A stretch of 64,000 nt of DNA from Sphingomonas sp. S-NIH.Pt15_0812 (lineage in GTDB: Bacteria > Pseudomonadota > Alphaproteobacteria > Sphingomonadales > Sphingomonadaceae), in NCBI RefSeq assembly GCF_003951315.1, contig NZ_QLJH01000022.1:3837-67836 (forward strand), in the 5' to 3' direction. Under the pieces are notes generated by a model. It did no database searches. It saw only the letters and a program-made list of their open reading frames with translations, and was not told the origin of the DNA. A program made the translations under genes and the position numbers. How positions within the stretch are numbered: the first letter of the stretch is position 1; the number at the start of each line of letters is the position of its first letter. Positions 57,532 to 64,000 of this stretch are shown one piece after another.

Positions 57532-58722
57532 TCAGCCGGTCAGCGCGGTCATGTCGACCGGCCGGCCCCGGCGGCGCAGCTCCACCGTGACCCGCGCCGG
57601 ATCCCCCGCCGCGCCGCCGGTCCGCCCCGCCCGACCGACCGGCTGCCCCGCCGTCACCGTCGCGCCGGGTTCGACCAGCAGATCCGCCATGCCGGTCAAC
57701 AGGCTGGTCCAGCCATCGCCATGATCCAGGATCAGGATGCGGCCATAGTCCCGGAACACACGCGCATAGCGCACCGTGCCGCCCGCCGGCGCGCGCACCC
57801 CCGCGCCCGGCCTCACCACGAAGGTCAGGCCCCGCGCCCGCACGCCGGAATCGGACATTTCGCCAAAACCGGTCACCAATCGTCCCTCGACCGGCAGGCG
57901 ATAGACGGGTGGTGGTGGCGGCGGCACCACGCTGCCGCTCGCCAGCGGGCGCGGCAGCGGACCGGGCAGGATCGCCAGTTGCGCCGCCGTCACCTCGCCC
58001 TGATCGGCCTCGGTCATCCGGTCGATCGCATCGCGGGCCCGCTCGCCCAACGCCAGCGCGCGATCCTCTTCACTCATCGCCCCGCGTCCCAGCACCGCCG
58101 CGCGCCGCCGATGCAGCGATTCCAGCGCCGCCAGCGCCACCCGGTCGCGTTGCAGCTTCGCCCGTCCGTCGCGCAGCGCCACGGCCGCGATGGCGGCATC
58201 GCGGCGCAGCCCGCGCACGCGGGCCAGTTCCGCCCGCACGCCCATCGTGCGCGCCCGCACCACCGGCAGCGTACTGCCCAGGACAGCGCGCAGATGGACC
58301 AGATCGTCGACCGATCCCGGCTGCGCCACCGCCGCGATTGCCGGGCGGCTGGCGAGCGCCTGCAAGCCCGCCAGCAACCGCGCGACCGGCGCCTGCGCCG
58401 CCGCCAGCCGGGCGCGCTGCACCGCCAGTCGCCGCTCGATGATCGCCGCGCGCGCACCCGCCGCCGCCAGTGCGGCTTCCGCCCCGCGCACCCGTTCCGC
58501 CAGTGCCTGCTCCTCGATCGCCGCGCGCGTGGCGGCGTCGCGTTCGCGCGCCGCCGCGATCGTCAATTGCGCCGCCCGCGCACTGGCCGCCGCCGCCGCG
58601 CGCCGCGCCTCGGCGAGAATGCGGCGCTGGTCCGGCATCGGCGTCTGCCCCGCCGCCCCGCTCGCCAGCAGCCAGACGGCGAACAGGCCGACCGCGAGCG
58701 ACCGCCGCCGTTCAGCCTTCAC
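57532..58722 (-). CDS. EnvC-type murein hydrolase activator
   Basis: The 396-residue protein has a signal peptide, a long Ala/Arg-rich coiled coil (about 30-230) and a C-terminal LytM/M23 domain (about 295-390). The zinc residues are replaced: GFGEMSDSGVRARG lacks the His-x-x-x-Asp, so it should be non-catalytic and activate amidases as EnvC does. It overlaps rlmH by 11 bases. Confidence 0.85.
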   Translation of the reverse strand: MKAERRRSLAVGLFAVWLLASGAAGQTPMPDQRRILAEARRAAAAASARAAQLTIAAARERDAATRAAIEEQALAERVRGAEAALAAAGARAAIIERRLAVQRARLAAAQAPVARLLAGLQALASRPAIAAVAQPGSVDDLVHLRAVLGSTLPVVRARTMGVRAELARVRGLRRDAAIAAVALRDGRAKLQRDRVALAALESLHRRRAAVLGRGAMSEEDRALALGERARDAIDRMTEADQGEVTAAQLAILPGPLPRPLASGSVVPPPPPPVYRLPVEGRLVTGFGEMSDSGVRARGLTFVVRPGAGVRAPAGGTVRYARVFRDYGRILILDHGDGWTSLLTGMADLLVEPGATVTAGQPVGRAGRTGGAAGDPARVTVELRRRGRPVDMTALTG

Positions 58723-59134
58723 GATGATAGGGATGGTTGGCCAGGATGCTGGTCGCGCGGAACAGTTGTTCGGCCAGCATCGCGCGCGCCATCAGGTGCG
58801 GCCACGTCGCCCGGCCGAACGACAGCAGCAGGTCCGCCTCCTGCCGGGCGGCATCGTCGAACCCGTCGGCCGCCCCGATCAAGAAACGCGCCTCGCGTAC
58901 GCCATCGTCGCGCCACCGGCCCAGCTTCTCGGCAAAGGCCATGGAACCCAGCATCTCGCCCTTCTCATCCAGCAGGATGCGGCGGCTGTGCGGGACGGTA
59001 GCGGGCTCCCGACCGCCCGTATCGGGCAGTTCGGTCACCCGCATCGGCCAAGCGATCCGCTTGGCGTAACGATCCAGCAGTTCGGCCTCGGGCGACCGCC
59101 CGATTCGGCCCCGCGCCACGATATGGAGCAGCAC
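58712..59134 (-). CDS. rlmH: 23S rRNA (pseudouridine1915-N3)-methyltransferase RlmH
   Basis: The 140-residue SPOUT methyltransferase has the trefoil-knot signatures (RILLDEKGEMLGSMAFAEKL, FLIGAADGF, and the C-terminal LAEQLFRA). It methylates pseudouridine in helix 69 of 23S rRNA. The gene follows rsfS by 12 bases. Confidence 0.95.
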   Translation of the reverse strand: MLLHIVARGRIGRSPEAELLDRYAKRIAWPMRVTELPDTGGREPATVPHSRRILLDEKGEMLGSMAFAEKLGRWRDDGVREARFLIGAADGFDDAARQEADLLLSFGRATWPHLMARAMLAEQLFRATSILANHPYHREG

Positions 59135-59146
59135 GGCGGCGGTCCC

Positions 59147-59554
59147 TCAGTGTGCGGAGGGGGAGTCCGTGCCCGCGGTCGGCGCGGGGGCGTCCCCGAA
59201 CGACCACATCCGCTCCAGATTGTAGAAGGATCGCACCTCGGGCCGGAACAGATGCACGATCACGTCGCCGGCATCAATCAGCACCCAGTCGGCGGTCGGC
59301 AGGCCCTCGATCCGGGGGCTGCGGCCCATCTCCGCCTTGATCTTCTCGGCCAGCTTGCTGGCCATGGAGGCCACCTGCCGCGTCGAGCGGCCGCTGGCGA
59401 TCACCATGTGATCGGCGATGGTCGACTTGCCGGCGAGCGGAATGGTGACGGTTTCGACCGCCTGATCGTCATCGAGCGACTCGAGGATCAGGCGATGAAG
59501 CGCCTCCACCTCCTGGGCATCGGTGGAACGGGGCACGGAAGGGGTAGTGGCCAA
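59147..59554 (-). CDS. rsfS: Ribosomal silencing factor RsfS
   Basis: The 135-residue protein has the RsfS core (MVIASGRSTRQVASMASKL, then DWVLIDAGDVIVHLF), which binds uL14 and blocks subunit joining. It should start at TTG 59554, because AGGAG lies six bases upstream and this follows the nadD stop by eight bases; the longer frame overlaps nadD. Confidence 0.92.
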   Translation of the reverse strand: MATTPSVPRSTDAQEVEALHRLILESLDDDQAVETVTIPLAGKSTIADHMVIASGRSTRQVASMASKLAEKIKAEMGRSPRIEGLPTADWVLIDAGDVIVHLFRPEVRSFYNLERMWSFGDAPAPTAGTDSPSAH

Positions 59555-59562
59555 GGGAGCTC

Positions 59563-60165
59563 CTAGGAGGACTGTCCGCGCGCGAAGCGCCGGTGCCAGT
59601 CGGGATCGCCGGCGCGAATGCCGGTGGCGGACGTCGGATCGGGGCGGAACCGCAACAGCACCAGGGCTGGCACACTCCACACCGTCCATCGTTTCGCGGC
59701 CGACTGCGATCGCCGGAAACGTCGCAGCCAGGCCATCGCGGGGGCCGCGAGGGCACGACCATCATATCCCGGACGCGCGACAACCGCAATCGGGATCGCA
59801 CGGGCGATGCCGCGCCAGTCGCGCCAGGCATGAAATTGCGCCAGATTGTCCGCGCCCATGATCCAGATGAAGCGCCGTTTGGGATAGCGCCGCTGCAAGG
59901 CGCGGATCGTATCGACCGTATAGCGGGTGCCCAGTCGCGCCTCGATCGCGGTCGCCCGGATCGGCGCGCGGCGCGCCTGTTGCCGGGCGGAGGCCAGCCG
60001 GGCCGCCAGCGGCGCCATGCCCTTGGCGGGCTTCAATGGATTGCCCGGCGACACCAGCCACCATGCCTCGTCCAGGTCGAGCGCCCGGATCGCCGCCAGC
60101 GTGATCGCCCGATGCCCCCGATGCGCCGGGTTGAAGCTGCCGCCGAGCAGCCCGGTGGTGATCAC
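59563..60165 (-). CDS. nadD: Nicotinate-nucleotide adenylyltransferase NadD
   Basis: The 200-residue protein has the nucleotidyltransferase signature [16 protein letters not shown] and the substrate loop SPGNPLKP. It makes deamido-NAD from nicotinate mononucleotide. The GTG start 60165 overlaps the proA stop as GTGA; ATG 60198 would overlap 37 bases. Confidence 0.9.
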   Translation of the reverse strand: MITTGLLGGSFNPAHRGHRAITLAAIRALDLDEAWWLVSPGNPLKPAKGMAPLAARLASARQQARRAPIRATAIEARLGTRYTVDTIRALQRRYPKRRFIWIMGADNLAQFHAWRDWRGIARAIPIAVVARPGYDGRALAAPAMAWLRRFRRSQSAAKRWTVWSVPALVLLRFRPDPTSATGIRAGDPDWHRRFARGQSS

Positions 60166-61424
60166 CCACGCACCTGCCCGGTGCCGCGCCCCAACCACTT
60201 ATACGTCGTCAGCCCTTCCAGCGCGACCGGTCCGCGCGCGTGCAGCCGCCCCGTCGCGATGCCGATCTCCGCCCCCAGCCCGAACTCGCCGCCATCGGCG
60301 AACTGGGTCGAGGCGTTCCACAGCACGATCGCCGAATCGACCTCCGCCAGGAAGCGTTCGGCGAGGCCCACATCCTCGGTGACGATCGCATCGGTGTGGT
60401 GCGACCCATGCCGCGCGATATGCGCCAGCGCACCGTCCAGCCCGTCCACCACCGCGACCGAGGCGATGGCGTCGAGATATTCGGTGTCCCAATCCGCCGG
60501 CTCTGCCGCCTCCGCGACGCCCAGCGCCTGCGCCGCCGCATCGCCCCGCAAGGTGCAGCCCGTGGCCGCCAGCGCCGCGACCAGCGCAGCGCCCGCCGGA
60601 TAGGCGCGATCGATCAGCAGCGTCTCCATCGCGCCGCAGATGCCGGTGCGGCGCATCTTGGCGTCGCGCACCACCGCCTCCGCCATCGCCGGATCGGCCG
60701 CGCCATCGACATAGACATGGTTGATCCCGTCCAGATGCGCCAGCACCGGCACGCGGGCCTCCGCCTGCACGCGCGCGACCAGACTCTTGCCGCCGCGCGG
60801 GATGATCAGGTCGATCAAGCCCGCCGCCGCCAGCATCGCCCCCACCGCCGCCCGGTCGGTGGTCGGCACCAGCTGCACCGCCGCGATCGGCAGGCCTGCC
60901 GCGGCCAGCCCCTCCGCGAAGGCGGCATGAAGCGCGCGGTTGCTCGCCGCCGCCTCGCTGCCCCCGCGCAGGATGGTGGCATTGCCGCTCATCACGCACA
61001 GCGCGGCGGCATCGACCGTCACATTGGGCCGGCTTTCATAGATGATGCCGATCACCCCGATCGGCACCCGCACGCGCGACAGCGCCAGCCCATTGGGGTG
61101 CACCGCACGATCGATCTCCTGTCCGACCGGGTCGTCGAGCGCCGCCACCTGCTCGACGGCCGCCGCGATCGCCGCCACGCGCCCCTCGTCCAGCCGCAGC
61201 CGGTCGAGCATCGCGGCGCTCAGCCCGGCCGCCCCGCCCGCCGCGACGTCGCGGGCATTGGCTTCCAGGATCGTCGGCCCGGCCGCCCGAATCGCCGCCG
61301 CCGCACTGCGCAGTCCGGCCCGGCGCCGCTCCGATGGCAGCCGCGCCAGCGCGGCGGCGGCGGCGCGGGCGGCGGCCGCCATGGCATCGATCATCTCGGC
61401 GGGGGACAGGACAGGATCGGTCAT
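60162..61424 (-). CDS. proA: Glutamate-5-semialdehyde dehydrogenase ProA
   Basis: The 420-residue aldehyde-dehydrogenase fold has the NAD(P)-binding and catalytic segments ([15 protein letters not shown] with IPRGGKSL, and the Cys of [13 protein letters not shown]). It reduces glutamyl phosphate in proline synthesis. It precedes nadD in a coupled order. Confidence 0.95.
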   Translation of the reverse strand: MTDPVLSPAEMIDAMAAAARAAAAALARLPSERRRAGLRSAAAAIRAAGPTILEANARDVAAGGAAGLSAAMLDRLRLDEGRVAAIAAAVEQVAALDDPVGQEIDRAVHPNGLALSRVRVPIGVIGIIYESRPNVTVDAAALCVMSGNATILRGGSEAAASNRALHAAFAEGLAAAGLPIAAVQLVPTTDRAAVGAMLAAAGLIDLIIPRGGKSLVARVQAEARVPVLAHLDGINHVYVDGAADPAMAEAVVRDAKMRRTGICGAMETLLIDRAYPAGAALVAALAATGCTLRGDAAAQALGVAEAAEPADWDTEYLDAIASVAVVDGLDGALAHIARHGSHHTDAIVTEDVGLAERFLAEVDSAIVLWNASTQFADGGEFGLGAEIGIATGRLHARGPVALEGLTTYKWLGRGTGQVRG

Positions 61425-61474
61425 GCCATCCTGCTATCACCGCTCACCGCAAATGCCGAGCGTCGTATCGTCGG

Positions 61475-62584
61475 TCAGAGCGCGACCGGTCGGACCCGGC
61501 CCGCATCCCAGACATGGGTGGCGAGCTGCGCCTGTGGCGTGTCGTCTACTTCCAGCGCCGCGACCGTTACCCAGCCATCCGCCCGCAACGCCGCCGCCTC
61601 GTCCTCGGGCGTGCCATGGGGCAGGAACAGCCGACGCCGCTCGACCGTACCCGGCATCACCAGGGCATCGGCATAGATGGAAAAGCCGGTCGCCGCCTCC
61701 TCGCGTCCGTCCGGATGCACGACGACATAGGTGCCGCCCCGCCCCAGCTCGCGCGACGCGCCGCTCGCGAACAGGGAAAAGCCCAGCCAGGACTGATATT
61801 CGAATCCGTGCCGCTCGGTCGGGTCCAGCGTCATCGTCGCGGACCCGGCCAGCCCCCGCGCGATCGCCGCCAGCCCCGCGATCCGCGAGACCAGCACGCC
61901 ACCCGCGTCGAACGCCCGCAACCGGTCGAGTGCGGCCTCGAACGGTCCGGTCGCCTCGATCAGCGGCAGATAGGCGGGCGCGATCGCCGCGACGCCGCCG
62001 GCATCCTTCGCATCCAGCCGCTCGCGCAGCGTCTCGATCTGCTCTGCCGCGACCGGCATTGGCCCGGCGGCCAGCGTGTCGACCAGATCGGGCAGGGTGA
62101 AGTCGATCGATACATCGGCGATTCCCGCCGCCGCCAGCCCTTCCACGGCCACCGCCACCACTTCGCGCGCTGCCGCGACCGAATCGAGGCCGATCAGTTC
62201 GGCCCCTACCTGTCGCCGTTCGCGCGCTGGAGCCAGCGCCGGCCCGCGCAACCGCAACACTGATCCCGCATAGGACAGGCGTACCGGCCGGGGATGATGC
62301 CCCATGCGCGTCGCCGCGATCCGCGCGACCTGCGCCGTCAGGTCCGGGCGGACTGCCATGGTGGCCTGGCTGACCGGATCGACGAAGCGCACCGCGTCGC
62401 GCAATCCGCCCGCCTTCAGCCGCGCCGCCAGTTCCTCGGCGAATTCCGCCAGCGGCGGATCGACGCGTTCATAGCCATAGCGTCGCGCCGCCTCCAGCAC
62501 GCGCGCCTCCACCGCCGCGGCGGCATCGGCAAAGGGAGGAAGGCGATCGTGGAACCCTTCGGGGAGCAGGCCGGGCTTGGTCAT
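61475..62584 (-). CDS. hisZ: ATP phosphoribosyltransferase regulatory subunit HisZ-like
   Basis: The 369-residue protein has a histidyl-tRNA-synthetase-like catalytic fold (EGFHDRLPP, RPDLTAQVARIAATR, and YDGTYVVV-like GRGGTYVVV) but lacks the anticodon-binding part, so it should be HisZ rather than HisRS. It would allosterically regulate short-form HisG, which is not in the window. The ATG 62584 is preferred over upstream frames. Confidence 0.85.
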   Translation of the reverse strand: MTKPGLLPEGFHDRLPPFADAAAAVEARVLEAARRYGYERVDPPLAEFAEELAARLKAGGLRDAVRFVDPVSQATMAVRPDLTAQVARIAATRMGHHPRPVRLSYAGSVLRLRGPALAPARERRQVGAELIGLDSVAAAREVVAVAVEGLAAAGIADVSIDFTLPDLVDTLAAGPMPVAAEQIETLRERLDAKDAGGVAAIAPAYLPLIEATGPFEAALDRLRAFDAGGVLVSRIAGLAAIARGLAGSATMTLDPTERHGFEYQSWLGFSLFASGASRELGRGGTYVVVHPDGREEAATGFSIYADALVMPGTVERRRLFLPHGTPEDEAAALRADGWVTVAALEVDDTPQAQLATHVWDAGRVRPVAL

Positions 62585-62642
62585 GCCCGCGCGGATAGCG
62601 CCACCGGACGCCGAGCGCCACTGTGCAGCGCATCCATCGCGA

Positions 62643-63422
62643 TCATCCGCGCGCGCGTCGCATCCGCTTGCGCAAGGCGCCCGGCATCCAGCGCGCCGCG
62701 AACCGCATCCGCCCGGCGGTCCGTCCGACATAGGTGTGGACGGCATCGCCATGCACCGCCTTCCACGCCGCCTCCGCCACCGCCTCGACCGGCGTCAATT
62801 CCATGCCGGCCGCGACCACCGTCTCGCGGATCGTCCGGTTGCTCGCCCCGGCAATACCGTCGAGCAGCGGCGTTTCGATGAAGCTCGGCACGATCGACCG
62901 AACCTTGATGCCGGCCGCCGCCCACTCGCCGTCCAGCGCCTCGGTCAGCGCCCGCACCCCGAACTTGGTGGCCGAATAGGTCGCCAGCCCCGCCGATCCA
63001 TAGATGGCGGACGCGGAAGCGGTATTGAGCAGGCACGCTCCCGGTGTCCGCGCCAGATAGGCATGGCCGATCTTTGCACCGTTGATCACGCTCATCAGGT
63101 TGATCGCCACCGTCCGGTCGAGATCCTCGAACCGCGCCTCCGTCAGAGGCCCGCCGGTCCCGATTCCCGCATTGTTGTGCAGGACATCCAGTCGCCCGCC
63201 GGTCGTCGCGGTGAATGCATCGAGCGCCGCCACCCAGGCATCGCGATCGCGCACATCCATGACATAGGTCTCGACCATGCCCGCCGGCAGCAACCCGGCC
63301 GCCTTAGCTAGTCCGGCCGCATCCACGTCCGCCAACCCGACGCGCCATCCCCGCGTCGCGAACAATTGCGCCGTCGCTCGCCCGATCCCCGATGCGCCAC
63401 CGGTGATGAAGATCGCCTTCAC
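62643..63422 (-). CDS. Short-chain dehydrogenase/reductase
   Basis: The 259-residue SDR has TGGASGIG (Rossmann, residues 7-14), NNAG, and the catalytic Ser/Tyr/Lys as NTASASAIYGSAGLATYSATK. It is a typical classical SDR; the substrate is unknown. It lies 58 bases before hisZ. Confidence 0.85.
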   Translation of the reverse strand: MKAIFITGGASGIGRATAQLFATRGWRVGLADVDAAGLAKAAGLLPAGMVETYVMDVRDRDAWVAALDAFTATTGGRLDVLHNNAGIGTGGPLTEARFEDLDRTVAINLMSVINGAKIGHAYLARTPGACLLNTASASAIYGSAGLATYSATKFGVRALTEALDGEWAAAGIKVRSIVPSFIETPLLDGIAGASNRTIRETVVAAGMELTPVEAVAEAAWKAVHGDAVHTYVGRTAGRMRFAARWMPGALRKRMRRARG

Positions 63423-63532
63423 TCGCCTCTCCCTCGATTTTCGGTAGAGACTGAACCGGAAACCGGCGTACGTCCATCGCGATCAGGGGGGTATCGTTTC
63501 AAGCGGTCGGCAACGGGGCTTCGAGCGCGGAC

Positions 63533-63567
63533 AAAGAAAAAGGGAGGCCGGTTTGCACCGACCTCCC
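63533..63567 (-). terminator. Intrinsic terminator of the OmpA-family gene
   Basis: On the minus strand the stem has ten positions (left arm GGGAGGTCGG, right arm CCGGCCTCCC, one mismatch, loop TGCAAA), followed by a T-rich tail TTTTTCTTT. It lies about 30 bases after the stop codon of the OmpA-family gene. Confidence 0.85.
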
Positions 63568-63596
63568 CAATTCCATTCCCGCGAGGGGGAAATCGC

Positions 63597-64000
63597 TTAC
63601 TGACCCGAACCAGCGCCCGGACCGTAGGTGATTTCCACGCGACGGTTCTGCACTTCGCGGACGCCGTCGGCGGTCTGCACGCGCAGGTTGGTCTCGCCGA
63701 ACGCTTCCGTCGAGATCACGCCGTCGGGGATCGACCGCGAAACCATGTACGCCTTCACCGAGTCGGCGCGACGCTGCGACAGGCCGACATTGTACTTGGG
63801 CGAACCCGAGGTGTCGGTGTAGCCGGCCAGCATGACCTGCGCATTGCCGCAGGACTGATACTGGGTGACCGCGTTGTCGAGGATCGACGCTGCTTCCGGG
63901 GTGATGTCCGACTTGTTCCACTCGAAGAACACGATGAACGGACCCGGCTGGCACTGCACCACGGGAGCGGGCTCCGGCGGCGGCGGCGGCGGAGCCCGCT
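63597..64000 (-). CDS. OmpA-family outer-membrane protein, C-terminal part (5' end beyond window)
   Basis: The frame runs off the right edge, so only about 134 C-terminal residues are seen: a Pro-rich linker (PPPPPEPAPV), then the OmpA-like peptidoglycan-binding domain (VFFEWNKSDITPEAASILD, GYTDTSG, LSQRRADSVKAYMV and NRRVEITYG). It would tie the outer membrane to peptidoglycan. The beta-barrel half lies outside. Confidence 0.9.
   Translation of the reverse strand, partial: RAPPPPPPEPAPVVQCQPGPFIVFFEWNKSDITPEAASILDNAVTQYQSCGNAQVMLAGYTDTSGSPKYNVGLSQRRADSVKAYMVSRSIPDGVISTEAFGETNLRVQTADGVREVQNRRVEITYGPGAGSGQ

Overview
The window is high-GC DNA from an alphaproteobacterium, most likely a sphingomonad (Sphingomonas or a close relative). 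The main clues are the tandem flavin-dependent tryptophan-halogenase genes beside a large TonB-dependent receptor, the sphingomonad-like gene orders (dapD with a HAD phosphatase; ctpA-dsbB-coq7; proA-nadD-rsfS-rlmH-envC), a HisZ-type protein, and a single-membrane-style flagellar export gene with fliA. The assignment rests on gene content only.

Bases 1 to about 17,264 are accessory DNA. They open with a composite insertion-sequence scar (decayed IS3-type orfA/orfB joined to the C-terminal end of an IS5-type transposase). Next is a 1650-residue protein with an N-terminal NACHT-type NTPase, a long helical-repeat middle and a C-terminal GT4-like glycosyltransferase. A decayed tyrosine recombinase follows. 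Then comes the most unusual locus, 6,355-14,425. On the minus strand, an XRE-type regulator precedes a phosphoribosyltransferase-like protein, an ORC/CDC6-like P-loop ATPase and an unrecognised 378-residue protein. A NADAR-domain gene is divergent, facing a minus-strand pair that encodes a SIS-HAD fusion and a PfkB-type sugar/nucleoside kinase. A near-perfect 18-bp palindrome sits between the regulator and the NADAR gene. A minus-strand set of four small genes (one like a Xre/MbcA/ParS-type antitoxin C-terminus) completes the region. It ends at the 3' fragment of a tRNA gene (17,231-17,264), which looks like an attachment-site scar marking the island/core boundary.

From about 17,450 the content is chromosomal. 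A two-component pair (histidine kinase and NtrC-like regulator lacking a canonical Walker A and GAFTGA) is divergent from an efflux operon: HlyD-type adaptor, MacB/LolD-type ATPase, DUF2807-type lipoprotein, two tandem paralogous FtsX/MacB-type permeases and a TolC-like channel. An M16 peptidase is divergent from clpB. A TonB receptor is divergent from four translationally coupled halogenase-like genes and a JmjC/cupin-like oxygenase, probably an outer-membrane uptake and modification unit.

The right third is mostly one minus-strand series: dapD and a HAD phosphatase; a plus-strand subtilisin-like lipoprotein with a C-terminal autotransporter-like region; a NUDIX hydrolase; fliA, flhA and a lytic transglycosylase; a small secreted protein; coq7, dsbB, ctpA; envC, rlmH, rsfS, nadD, proA; a hisZ-like gene; a short-chain dehydrogenase; and the C-terminal part of an OmpA-family gene cut by the window edge.

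The accessory part combines an NTPase sensor-like protein, PRTase, ATPase, NADAR, sugar isomerase/phosphatase and kinase. This suggests conflict (defence) functions built on nucleotide, ribose or sugar-phosphate chemistry. That is inference; nothing in the sequence alone proves a defence role.
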